Source: Cunninghamia lanceolata (lineage: Eukaryota; Streptophyta; Pinopsida; Cupressales; Cupressaceae). Taken from it: a stretch of DNA of 64,000 nt. The DNA lies in the NCBI GenBank assembly GCA_027924645.1, contig BSBN01000252.1, forward strand, positions 5,394,001 through 5,458,000, given 5' to 3'. Under the pieces are notes generated by a model, which saw only the letters and a list, made by a program, of their open reading frames with translations, searched no databases and was not told the DNA's origin. The position numbers were made by a program, and so were the translations under genes. This document shows, piece by piece, positions 9,854 to 21,568 of this stretch; the first letter of the stretch is position 1; the number at the start of each line of letters is the position of its first letter.

Positions 9854-10802
9854 TGTTGATGTATTTTTTTACACATAAGCAACATGAGATAAATTCACAA
9901 TGAACTCAGTCTCTCTTGAAAAGTATGGAGAATTATACAATGATAATTCTCAACTCCAAGGCTCTGGTAGTTAGTTCTTGACTGTATTGGAATGTTTAGT
10001 GGTTCATTGTGAGCTGTTTGTTTAAGGGGCCTTACATAAACTAAAGTAATATGTGACTTACTAGATTTATTCAATGATCACAAATAACACTATGAGAAGT
10101 GATCCTTTGCATGTATTTATCATATTTACAAAGATTTTATATGAATTATACTAAACATGCTCTATATTTTCAAATTATGTATGCAAACTACTAGAGATCT
10201 TTTAAATTTGCAGTTCTTTACTCGGATCAGTAGCAATTCACTTAAAATATCTACGTGCAAGCTAAGTATTTATGCTTTTTGAAAAAAAATATTAGAAAGA
10301 GTAGGGTTAGAAACATTATTTTAGACAAGATCTAGTGCTCTGCTATCCATGTATTGAGAAATTTAATGATCTTGAACAATTCGACACAATTAAATCCACA
10401 TATGTAAAATCCTGAGCATTTTCATGAACATACATAAGGAATTGCAATCTTTCAAAGAAAAATCATCAAACAATTGCCTGAATCAAAAAACACTCTAGAA
10501 TAGACGCAGAATTATGAGTTTGCTTTTATTTGAAGTATAAAGTCATACTAAATTTACAATGTAACCATGACTTCTGTTGTATTGACCAAAATTACTAAAC
10601 TTACAAACATTTTGACAGATACATGAAGGAGACAGGACATTCCGTGCACTCCTTGATGCAGACACAAGTGACCTCCTCCCTAAATCACTAAATGCTCAAA
10701 GTATTCAACATGAATTACTTCCTTTTGCAACAAAATCACCAATTACAGCCTTAAGCTAAAAGTTATGAATCCCTGTGTTAGCAAAATACATGTAGCAAGG
10801 TT

Positions 10803-10811
10803 CCTTATATA
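10803..10811 (-). promoter_or_regulatory. TATA-like box on the minus strand in element U
   Basis: On the minus strand this reads TATATAAGG, a good match to a plant TATA box. It points away from the U gene, towards the left end of the insertion, as the core promoter of a 3' LTR would in a minus-strand element. Confidence 0.35.
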
Positions 10812-11057
10812 GATTTGAAATCCCCCCTCTGCTACGGTTACAAATTCAATCAATGGTTCTCATTCAAACTTTACAAAATCAATGGTGGGAATCATTTCCC
10901 AACCGTTCCAAAATATCTTTGCAGAATATTCTTTTTGGCACAAAGGATGCCATTAGGATCTTTTTAAATATAAGATATTTTATTTGACTTTCTCATCTGT
11001 TAACCTTTTACTGGTGACAATATAACAAAAAACCCAAAGTACCCGCAAATGACACTA

Positions 11058-14000
11058 CTATTGATATTCCTTTTCATATGCTCTGTATTCCTTCAAGTAC
11101 TCTGTATATTTGTCTATCAATGCCACAATAGAAGTATGATTAGTCCTTTGACTATTTATCCATGTTTTTTGCTGCAATTCAACTCCTTCTTTTAACACCT
11201 TCACTTGACTTTCTAGATCCTCTCTATTTTTTTGATATTTCCTTACCTTGGCATTTAATTCGATAACGAAATCAATCATTTCAGTACTTAGATTTGCTGC
11301 AGGGCTCTCCAAGCAAGGTAAATAAATGGCCTTAAATTCTTGTATTGCCATAGTCACACCATATACTGGTATCTCTTGGCACTCATGCCCAATAAATCTC
11401 TTTATTATCTTCATGTGTACCCTTATTATACCATCAATAATTTCCTCCAAATCTCGAGTACTTACTATGCAACCTTTTAGAATATCTTCTTCAAATTTCA
11501 ACTCTAATTTATGATGTGGTATCTGATTTGCCATCTAAGGAGTTATTACTCCTTCATTTATCAACTCTTCAATCCTTTCATTCATGTCTTCAACCTGTTC
11601 CAATTCAGATCTACTTTCCTCTAATCTGGATGGATAAATATGCATGATAACATTACAATTTTTTTCTCTATGAGGGCAATATCCCAATTGGCAATTGCCT
11701 GCCTTATTATATCTTCTCCCTTTTCAATAAATTCTTTGAGCCACTTTTAAAAAATATATGCTTCAATTTTCTTGTTCTCCATCTCATTTACCTAATCTCT
11801 TGATAAAATGGCCAGCTCTGTAGGTAAATCTGGCATACTAACAGTAGGGTCAAACATACCCTGAATGAACTATTGTAACTGGACAATGTGTCCCTTCAAG
11901 TAATCATATTTATCCTTATTTCTTCTCATCATTTCGATGGTCACCTTATTCATGTCCTCCCACTCTACAATATGTTGCTCCCTGGTTACATACCCAAGGT
12001 CTATGTTGAGCAATTGATAATCATCAAGGCTCATTTCTCCTTTTGCCTTCTCTTTCTGGAGTATGGCCAGCTCTAGAGTCCTCAATCCAGAGGGAATTCT
12101 CTTTATGGCTAACATGGTCCTTGCTTTTCTTCTTTCCTTTTGTGAATGACCACCTAACAAACTTTTTATGTCAATGGGAACCAGCTACACTTCTGTCTTT
12201 TCTCTTCTAACTTCTGAATCTATCCAAGCTGGTCCTCCTTGCTCGTTTTTGCCCTTTTTTCTTCATCTATCACCTCCTCTTGAGGTTTCTCTATTTCTAT
12301 TTGTTCCTATTGTTGTTGTTGCTATTGTGGTGGTTGTTGTGGTGGAGGATCCTGATCCAGAGGTGGTGGTGCATTGTCTTGCTGTGGTGGCTCCTCCTCT
12401 TCATTCTCTTTTTCATCTTCCTCTTCCTCTGTATCCTCTTCAGCATCTTGCTCCATATCTTCTCCTTCTGAATTCTCTTTTTGTTCACTCTGTTCAATGT
12501 CAATCTTAGGAGTACCTGAAATATTAACCTCAGAACTACCTGATGGCATTGTTGCTCCTGCTATTGCCTCAGTTTGTACATATGCACTCTCAGGCATGTT
12601 TGCCTAGTCTAACTATGGAAGTTGGCTTGAAGATACATCAATCCCTTCTATAGATTTCTCTTCTTCTTTTTCCTTTTCTACTTCTTCTACCTGTTGTGCA
12701 ACATCCTATACTTCTTTTATGATTTTCGGTGGCACAAGTGGACTAAAAGGATCCACTGCCTCTATCTCCTCTTGCACATTTTCTTCTTTTGATATTGGGC
12801 TTTGTGTCTTTCCCATAGACACTTGAGTGATGTATTCTTCTACTATAGGGGAGCTCTTAGCTGCTTCCTCTTTATCTTCATGCTCTACCCCTATATTTGC
12901 TTCAAACTGAGTCCCTTCTTCATCACTACTATCATGCTCAATGTTTACAATTTCACTTACCTTTTTAACTTCTTGGGATTTTGACCCTTGCAGCATTTCC
13001 TCGATTAACTCTTTTTTAACATTTATGTAGCCCTATCTTCTTTCTTCCTGTGTAGATTCAATAGGTACAAGCTTTTGTCTGATCTCTGCCTGTGGAGTAT
13101 CTACAACCTCAGTATGTATTGGTGCCTTCCCTTTTGAAGATTCTATAATTATAGCCTTCATTACACCTTATCTTGTTGGCACCCCTGGTGTTTGTGTTTG
13201 TTCTACATTAACTCCTTGACTTAATGACCCTACTTCTACAAATGTACCTAAGGCTACTACAACTGTAACACCCATTGCATAAGGGTCCATCAGTGTTGCA
13301 TTTTTATCTTTTTCAACCACCTTAGCTTCTACAATTTTCCTTTTCTTTTCATAAAAGCACTGTAAATCATCCTATTTTTTTCTTTTTCTCTTCTTACCCT
13401 TCTTTTGGTATGTAGCTACAATGCCTTTAGCCTTAAGTTCTTCTATTTTGTCTTTTAACCATGTTTTAGAGAACAAAATAATTATCTTTGATATAGCCTC
13501 CAAAGATGTTTTCCCTGGCTCTTCCCAATTTGGTTCGTTGATGGGCAGCAGCCTCTTGCCTTCATAACTGTGATGTAATACTTTACCATCATCTGTAATT
13601 TCTTGGGGTACACTGATTTCCCCCATTGTCCTCATTTGCTCCAAAGTTAATCTTTGGTGAGCCCTCTTCCTCACCTCTCTTTCATTTTCACAATCTGACC
13701 AGAAATCTTCAATATGAACTTGGTGTTTATATTTCTTGTCAACATAATTTTTGATCCTATGGAAAGGATCAAAATGCCTAGCTAAATCAAATTCTTCAAA
13801 CCCATAATACCTTAGTTCCTTTTCTGAGTACTGAGCTACATCTGCACTATAATAATAATACCTACCAATCACCCAAGGGAACTTAATGTTTCCTCTACCA
13901 AACCTCCTCTTATACATTCCAAACACATTCAGAATTTGTATGGAAAACTCTAATACAATCAATATGTCTGGAGGATACCTTGGTAGTTTGAATAGTTTTC

Positions 14001-15036
14001 CTTCAAACCCTTCAGTTCTAATGTAAGTGAAGGTAGGGAACTATATACACCAAGAGCTGAATAAGCATATGGCACTTGTTGCCTCTTCTAATAGCCTCAT
14101 ATCCTTATCCTCTATTAAAACTCTTACCAGATAAGTATAAAATACATCATTCACTAGTGCATATTTTCTTAGTGCATTTTCCTCCTATAAATTAGGGTAA
14201 TGATCATAAACTAACTTCTGACCTAGACCATTTCCCAGGGTACCTAATCTATTAATCCCAGCCATTGGTTGAATTCTAACTGCACATGAATAAACCACAT
14301 AAGAAGATAGATAGAAGCCCTTCAATTTATTATTCCTTCCCATTACTTGCTTCCATTTTGTAGTGCTAATTGCCTTGGCCTAATGGATTGTTCCAGGCTT
14401 TTCTCTCATACACTGAATAATGGTGAACGTCCATGGTTCAAACCTTGTTGCATCTTTCAACCCAACCAACCTACTCAATAATGTGATCATTATATGTATC
14501 TCCTCCTTGAAATCAATCCTATATAAGTTCTTTGGTCCTCTGATTACAACCTTTGGTTTGTTTTCTGTTGTGTACCAATTGTAGAAAATTGCACTTTTGC
14601 ATTCCTTCTCGTTGCTAACAAAATCTAAAGCATACTGATCTATATCTACATCCATCATTTGATCTTGAATTTCCAAGCCAAATGTTCTGGCTGTCCCTTC
14701 TATAGACAAATCTGCAATAATCTCCCCTTTGTGCATTACTCTTCTAGTACTCAAATCATATCTACTTATACACTCTAGTACCAAGTCTTTGGCCTCCATC
14801 ACCAACGGGAATCTAGCAGCCTTGTACAACCCCTTTTTCCAGATACATTCCATGTTGGGAGTAGCATCAGGTGTTGTAATTTTCTGTAACACATCTTCTG
14901 CATCATAATGGCCAATATTTGTATCTTTTGCCACTCCACTTGTGCTAATCAAAGAGGGATATCCCCTGTGTAACAGCAACTCTTCTCTAATTGTTTCTAT
15001 CTTTGGCTTCCTTTCTCTTTTCACTCTCTTTTTCAC
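11058..15036 (-). pseudogene. Degenerate gene of unknown function carried by element U
   Basis: Open segments at 15036-14380, 13962-13372, 12996-12706 and 12597-12322 share one minus-strand frame; segments at 12160-11870 and 11534-11058 are each shifted. Together they describe one protein of about 1,300 residues. The N-terminal half looks globular (about 550 residues; starts MKKRVKRERKPK, includes VVIRGPKNLYRIDF and FGRGNIKFPWVIGRYYYYS). Next come a basic KKGKKRKRKK tract, an acidic, proline- and glutamine-rich low-complexity stretch, and a charged, probably coiled-coil C-terminus. I recognise no enzyme motif. Nearly all in-frame stops I checked are TAG or TAA where CAG or CAA is expected. 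It could be a gag-like or captured host-derived protein. Confidence 0.6.
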
Positions 15037-15219
15037 CTGCCAACTCAGTATCTACTTTCTTCTACTTTGGGGCTATCCTGTCAAGAAAATTTATACATTC
15101 AACCCCTTCGTTTGCATCTCTTCCTCGGGTTTACCATGGTTTTTACTTTTTTACATTTACCCTAAGGATTTTTTTTGTCTTTTCCCTATTTAGAATTTAC
15201 TGGATCTAACAATATCAAA

Positions 15220-16849
15220 TTCATTTTCTATAATTAACTACAGTAACTTGCACTAATTTGTATCATTTTATTAATGAAATTTACTGTAACTAATTCCCAT
15301 TTCATTTAACTAAATTTTAACGGTGTTCGGGGTACATACCTGTATTCTCAACTAGTTTGACTTTAAGGATGTTGACAACAGATTTACCATTCAACCTCAC
15401 CATTACCGTTCTCAAATTTTCGTTCAGCTTTTGAATCACCTTTTTCCTCGCTTTGTGAAATTCTACAATGTTACCTTTCGAATGCAATTATGAAAATAAC
15501 ATACTCGAATTTCACCTTTGTCTACTCAAATTCTAAGTTTCTTAGTGTTAGCTGCATATTAAATGCGGTAATTAATATACACAATTCAAACTATGCCTAA
15601 TTTTCTGTTTAATTTGTATTTTGAACATTGTATACATTAATTCTTGCACCTTTTCTTTGTATCTCAACTTTTTTATATCAAACTTTGCGTATTCTTATAT
15701 ATATCGCTATACAATCATTGAAACATACAAACTCAGACTCTGGTGGGTTTATGAATCATATTGCATTTAATTTTACATCCAGTTTTGTATATCTGTCATT
15801 TGTATCACTTATGAATTTTGTATTCTGACCATACCAATGTGGACCCTACCTGACACATACAATATTCAACTTTTAATTACATTGGGTTTTGTACCTACTT
15901 TTTGTATCCCGAAATGTATATGCAATGTTATACATTCAAACATACAAATGCGAACTTGAAGATGTATTGACTAACTTTAACCTTTTGTTGAATTCCAGTG
16001 TTGTATCTTTGCATCTTTGTTTTTTGTATATTGGGTTTACATACAAAATAACATACATACAAAAGCACAAACCTTAGTTTGTTATACACCATATTTAAAT
16101 CACTATCAGGTCCACTTTTGTATATATCAATGTATACTACCCTTTGTATATTGGAAACCTTTATGATAATACCCCCATGGGTCCCACCAATTTAAATCAC
16201 TTTTGACCTTTCTTTAAAATCTGAAATTGCATCTGCACTCAAATACAAACAAATATACATGTAGAAATATAATATACATTTGTTCAGATTTCAGCCTTTT
16301 ATAAACCACAATATATATTATTTTCAGGTTTGGGCATGTATATTCCCTTTTGTATATTGAATGCATGGGCTCATACATACAATACATAATACAATCATGG
16401 AATCCAGTGCCAATTCAATTTATTTCAGAACTTAGTCAGGTTCGGGGTTGCATACTTAAGTCTAAACGTTCATGATACAATATGCAAAATAATAAAGACC
16501 ACCCATTTCGTATCACAAAACGACAACCTTAGCATCTCATATACACAAAAATTTGTATATGAAATACAAATTTGACTTAACATTCATTTTCATAAAAACT
16601 GCCATATCTCATGAAATACAAGGAATAAACAGTTGGTTCAAAAAACAACCCTAAATCATTTTTCATGCAGAACCTACTAGTAACCCATGTTTCTCCTTAA
16701 TACTATGCATTTTGATTTTTTAGGGATTTCTAGCATCTAGTACATTTTCCCTTTACCACCAAGCAAGACCAATCCACAAGAAAGCAAAAGCAAATAGGGT
16801 CCTCATTTTGCTAGAGGGTAAAATGGGGCGTGTTGTGAACATCACAATA
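15220..16849. other. Non-coding right arm of element U, TGTATA/TACAAA-rich
   Basis: No coding signal is visible. The words TGTATA, TATACA and ATACAAA recur irregularly from about 15570 to 16560 without a fixed period. The arm lies upstream of the minus-strand gene and would hold its promoter and leader if the gene was transcribed. Confidence 0.5.
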
Positions 16850-17658
16850 GGGCTTAGAGGATTGCATTAGAGCTTGGTACCCCCTTTCTCAAATCCTATT
16901 TATAGAGAAATATGGGCCTTGATCCCCCCTATCATCTCTTGGTGTTTGTGGAAAGAAAGGAATAATAGACTTTTCAGGGAAAAGTTCAGAGAGCCTAAGG
17001 ATGTTAGGATCGACTGTTAAACTTTTGCAAGACAACATCATCAACAACACAATAAGAGATGTGGAAACTCCCCAAAACTCTAAGGAATCTTATGTGTGGA
17101 ATCAATGGGCTATCCCAATGAGTATATGCAGAGTGGATGATAGTAGGAAAAAAGCTAGGGCTTGAACTAAGTGGTCTCTACCTCCTGCAGGATGGTTTTT
17201 GCTCAACTTTGACAGTGCTGCTAAAGGTAATCCTAGGTTGGCTAGTGGGGGAGGATTAATAAGATCAAAGAATGGCACCCTAGTGCTGCATTTCCTAGAA
17301 GTCTGGTGAAAATACCAATAATATTGCGAAGGCCTATGTTCTTCTTTGGGGAATTAAATTTGCCTTGGCTCTTGGCGTAAAAAATATCATTGTTGAAGGT
17401 GATTCTAAGATTGTGATAGAAGTTGTCAAAGGAAAGGTCAAAGTTGGCTAGCAGATGGAGGATATTGTGTAGGATATAGAAACCCTCCTTTTAAACTTTG
17501 AAGGAAGGGAAGTGAGACATATTTATAGAGAAGGTAACAAATCGGTTGACCTTTTAGCTAACTTAGGGATTAACATTAACCCCCTAAGGTGCTGGAAAAA
17601 TATAGATAATCTACCTTTAAGAATTATTGCTAGTATTCATAAGGAAGCTCCTCTCTAA
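16850..17658 (+). pseudogene. LINE ORF2 fragment 3: C-terminal region with RNase H
   Basis: After the second GGGCT copy (16850-16854) the LINE protein resumes. A WCLWKERNNRLF segment at about 16935-16975 is typical of the region between zf-RVT and RNase H in plant LINEs. An RNase H domain follows from about 17185: FDSAAKGNP is the FDGA(S)KGNPG-type motif around the first catalytic aspartate, and a later VEGDSK stretch (about 17394) fits a second acidic site. It ends at a TAA at 17656-17658 after ASIHKEAPL. Frameshifts (about 16890, 17020, 17310) and a stop make it inactive. Confidence 0.85.
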
Positions 17659-17931
17659 TTATCATGACTATAATGATTATAAGTATTTCTTGGTGCTACT
17701 CTATTTCACTCTTCTCTCACTTTGAGGGGAGATGTGACTTAATTGATAACTTTGAGAACCCCACCAATCCCTATTGGTTGATGTGGAAGTCAGATGCCCA
17801 CGTGGATGATGGCAAACTCAGTTGTAAGCAAGATAGGTGTCTTGATGGATTTGGAAAGTATTTTCAGCCACCTCCTAGAATGATGGCTTTGAATGGCTCA
17901 CATGAATTGAACCCTTGAAGGCATTAATGAC

Positions 17932-19716
17932 TTGAACGCGTGCGGAGTGGAGGACATGCATGAAAATATGAGCAAGGATTTAGAAATAAAGTTTTTTAAT
18001 CTTCTTTCTAGACTATTTGACCGTCTCTTCCCTTGGCTCTACAACTACACTTTCAGTCTTGATTTTGGCTTGGTCAAAAAAATGGGTGGCGATAAGGTGA
18101 GAACTGAACCCATGAACTATGGTGAATTCAGGGAGGATGCGTAGGTCTAGAGTATTGCGTATGAAGGAGGGGTTACTTCATTTATCGAATGCCTGAACGA
18201 ATTTGACAAACATTTGTTAGCTCAGTTTGCTGCCTCATGGGACAATAACAAGATGGTGAAATTGGGTGGTGTCCAATTTGAAGTTTTGGAGGATGCCATT
18301 ACCAAAGCTATGGGGCTGCAGTGCTCTGGGAACAGATTAAAGAAATAGACGTGGGTTCAAGACAATGAAGGAATGAAGTTGTTCTTTAGAGAAGGAGAGA
18401 AACAAATAAGACTGCAAGGAGGATTCGAAAGGGAAATCTTGGTAAGTCCTTGGAACCGGGTTTGCTTCTTGGTTGTGAAATACATTACTTTAGAAGGGAG
18501 ATATAAGGTTTTCTATCATTACCATTTTGCCTTTCTAAACCACTTCCACCACAAAGTTGAAGTCAACTTTCTCTCCTTCCTTCTGTCTAGTTTGGAGGCT
18601 TTAGTGCTTCAAACTAAAATCATGTGAAAGTAACCCTGAAGTCTCCACTCTGCCTCTGCATCAGGGGCTCATTTTTCATCTCTACCAGTACCACCTCGCT
18701 CTTTGCCCCTCCAAACCCCCTACTGCCTAGTTGGTTGATGACAATTCTACTGATGACCCAAAAGACAAAGTCCCCCTTAGTGTAAGACTCGGGAGACTGG
18801 ATAAGAAAAAAACCTTTGTGCCCTCGTGGCCAAATTCCCCCTCTAATATTCCTTTAAGCTTCTTGGCCCCGGTCCTAAGCCCTCTAGTTTCCAAGGTCAA
18901 TTCTTGATCTAAGTCCCTTTCTGGGTGTTGCACTCCATGAGCCCCTATTCAAGTTGGTGGGGAGGGTTCCCAGGGGGGTCCAGGGTGGAAGTGGCGGAGG
19001 GTCTATGCAATTTAAAGAGTGATTCCCCTAAACATGGCAGCAAGAAATGCAAAAGAGATATTCTTGAGCCAAGCAGGGTTGATGGGAAAACTCATAGCAG
19101 AAGTGGCGAGAAGAGTGGGAAGGCTGTTTGGCCAACTTAGGGGATGTTGGAAAGAGAGGAGAAATGGGTTGAAGAGGAGATTAAGGTGGTGAAGGAAAAG
19201 GCCATAGGAAAACAAGGTATAGCTAGGAGACTAAGCATGAGAAGATCCTCCAGACTGGCTAGGGATAAACCCCAATTTGTGAAGATTGTTGACTACTCTT
19301 CCAACTCAGAGTAGGAGGTCTTGGAGAAGAGGGAGGAAGTTAAAGAAGTGAAGTCTACCCTAGTTCAGGATCAAGAAGGTGCCATCCACTTTGAATCTAT
19401 GAACAACTCCTACTATGACACTAATAATGAAGACACAGAGATTCTGGAGACCCCAGAGAAAGAGGTTATGAGTGCTAGAATGGAGATGGACAACAAGAGA
19501 CTGGAGAAGGAGTTGACTGAGGTTAAGACTCGTCTTGCTGCTATGGAGACCAAAGTGAAGGTTTTGATCAATCTGGTGTTGAAAACCTCTCATAGGGTTG
19601 CTACTGAGTTTTCAATTTTGCATGATGATTGGGTCAAGGGAGAGAATCCTCTGCTGGATAATAAGGAAAATTTGTTTAATTTGCTCAATGAGGACTGGAA
19701 GGATCTTCTTAGTTAG
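17932..19716 (+). pseudogene. Degenerate ORF of unknown function downstream of the LINE RNase H
   Basis: Open segments at 17932-18144, 18373-18627, 18925-19140 and 19321-19716 all lie in the same frame and together describe a protein of about 595 codons. The N-terminal part looks globular (FPWLYNYTFSLDFGL, LGGVQFEVLEDAI, VCFLVVKYITLEGRYKVFYH). The middle is serine/proline-rich with a basic stretch. The last 110 residues are a convincing coiled coil (MDNKRLEKELTEVKTRLAAM) ending NEDWKDLLS. Several stops are TAG, and a frame slip is likely near 18625. Plant LINEs normally end after RNase H, so this is an extra 3' ORF, a transduced gene, or part of another element. I recognise no family. Confidence 0.55.
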
Positions 19717-19886
19717 CTATTTTATTAGGTTATGTTTTAAACTCTTGAGCTCTATTTTTTGGTTATGTTGTTAAACTACTGTTAGTCCATTGTTCTGTGG
19801 TTGTTTGAGGCTCTGTGCCTCTTTTGTTGCATGTGGGCTTTTGTTATCAGGATCTGCACCCGGGTTTGCAGCTTACTAATATCAAA
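19717..19886 (+). other. Probable 3' UTR and 3' end of the LINE
   Basis: After the last ORF comes a T/G-rich non-coding stretch ending near GCTTACTAATATCAAAAAC, with a short A-run, where similarity to the LTR of element N begins. This is the natural place for the LINE 3' end, but no long poly(A) tail remains and I found no flanking LINE TSD. Confidence 0.4.
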
Positions 19887-20186
19887 AACATTTAAATAAC
19901 TTATATTTATATTACTAATTATATTTTTTACTTATAATAAATAACATAATTTACTTATATATATATATAACATAATTTAAATAAATATATTATATATTTA
20001 ATTATATTAGAATATATATATATAATAATATTTTAATGTTATTTATTATATTTTAATAATATTATTTATTATATTTTAATACTATTATTTATTAAATATT
20101 ATCCATATTTTTGAAAGTGACTTCTGTCTTTTATCATGATATTTAAATATTTAATTTAAACAATGCCTTAATATCGGGACATGACA
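19887..20186 (-). repeat. Element N, truncated 3' LTR
   Basis: These 300 bp of AT-rich sequence match 23518-23798 with scattered differences and a small length change in an AT run. Both end in AATGCCTTAATAT and GGGACATGACA. The remaining 1.9 kb of this LTR is missing to the left, where the LINE begins. Confidence 0.8.
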
Positions 20187-20459
20187 GTCTGCCCTGCCTA
20201 AGATTGCTTGTCCTCAAGCAATCATAATTAGAATACTTCTAGAACTATTAGGATCCTAAATTGATCTCTTTGAGAATTATTGTTAGTATTCTTGATTCAA
20301 CTATCAACATTAGAATTCTCCAAAGAATGAAGTAATTTGTTGTTCTATTTTGTTTGTGCATTTGTATTTCCCAATATCTCTCAACAACAAGAACTGGTGA
20401 CTAGTGATGTTCAAGACAAGTTTCTCTTGTTTAAACTAGTTTGTAGACTTGAAGAACCA

Positions 20460-21540
20460 CGTAAATATATGTAATACATGATGCATATGTGATACACAAA
20501 GTATATACATAGGACACAAGCTATGAAGTATAAGTACATGTGGAACATGAAGTATACACATAAATACACGTCTAAATACTTATTACAATATATGTAAGTC
20601 ACGAAGTGTGAATACACGTAAGTCACCAAGTATTCATTGGAATACATAAAGTATACACATGCAATACATAAGGCATGAAGCATGCATGTAACACACAAGT
20701 ATATGCATAAATATGAAGTATACACATGAGTACAAGTAAGTCATGAAGTGTGCATTTGAACATACATAAGTCATGGAGTACACACATAAATCATGTAGTA
20801 TACATTTTTACACACAAAGTCATGGTGTACACACATAAATCATGTAGTATACATTTGTACACACAAAGTTATGGAGTACACACTCGAATACATGAAGTCA
20901 TAAAGTATACAATTGAATACACAATGTCATAGAGTATACACTAAAATACAAATACAATCACAAGTCATAGAGTATACACTGAAATATAAATACAAGTTCA
21001 TAGAGTATACACTCAAATACAATCACAAGTCATAGAGTATACACTCAAATACAAATACAAGTCATAGAATATAGACTCAAATTCAATTACAAGTCATAGA
21101 GAATACATTCAAATACAAATACAAGTCATAGAGTATACACTCAAATACAAATACAAGGCATAGAGTATACACTCAAAATACAAATACAATCATAGAGTAT
21201 ACACTCTGATACAAATACAAAGTCATAGAGCATACACTCGAATACATAGTCAAGTCAGAGTACACACTTGAATACAAGTAATCTCAAATGAAGTATACCG
21301 TTGGACAATTGGGAAGGGGATTCGGTGCATCCCATACTACACTGTGGACCCGTCCACCATCCCAAGGTCATCAAGTATACACGAGTATGAAGCATACATG
21401 TGAATACACGTAATACTCAAAGTATTCACATGAACATATGTTACAAAGCATACACATAAGTCACAAAGTAAACCTTTGAATACACTTGACTACACATAAA
21501 TCACAAAGTATACATGTAAGGCACACGCAGTATACATAGG
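20460..21540. repeat. Minisatellite interior of element N
   Basis: Nearly the whole interior is variations on AAGTATACACATGAATACA-type words. Between about 20927 and 21242 it becomes regular: roughly ten tandem copies of a 32-bp unit, AAGTCATAGAGTATACACTC plus AAATACAAATAC, with point changes and small indels. The short frames on either strand in this region are by-products of the repeat. Confidence 0.85.
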
Positions 21541-21554
21541 ATGGCAGAATGACT

Positions 21555-21566
21555 GCTCTGATACCA
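21555..21566 (-). promoter_or_regulatory. Primer binding site of element N (minus strand)
   Basis: The minus strand reads TGGTATCAGAGC, the tRNA-iMet-type primer site, two bases from the LTR edge at 21569. It fixes the orientation of element N as minus and identifies 21569-23798 as its 5' LTR. Confidence 0.88.
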
Positions 21567-21568
21567 CT

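Larger units (their letters stand above)
9854..16849 (-). mobile_element. Element U: unclassified 7.0-kb insertion with a minus-strand gene
   Basis: The insertion interrupts the LINE. It begins TGTTGATGTA and ends ACATCACAATA, so its ends are imperfect inverted repeats of each other if the final A-T-A derives from A-C-A. Its cargo is a single degenerate minus-strand gene (about 15036 to 11058). I could not find a matching LTR pair, an RT, an integrase or a transposase in it. A minus-strand TATA-like box near 10803-10811 suggests that the left 1.1 kb could be a 3' LTR whose 5' partner was lost or has diverged, but this is unproven. The right 1.6 kb (about 15220-16849) is non-coding and full of short TGTATA/TACAAA words. 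Confidence 0.6.

Noticed and set aside
12168..12607. Plus-strand frames rich in Leu/Phe/Ser opposite the acidic part of the U gene
   Set aside because: They are mirror images of the GAA/CAG-rich low-complexity stretch on the minus strand. Hydrophobic runs arise automatically from the complement, so membrane protein calls would be spurious.
19717..20186. Idea that the LINE inserted into the left LTR of element N
   Set aside because: The missing part of that LTR should then appear left of the LINE (1-1904), but I see no similarity there to 21569-23517. A deletion, or an insertion outside the window, is as likely.
20927..21242. About ten regular 32-bp repeats, superficially like a CRISPR array
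   Set aside because: The repeats are contiguous with no unique spacers, they drift in sequence, and the setting is a plant LTR element. It is a minisatellite.
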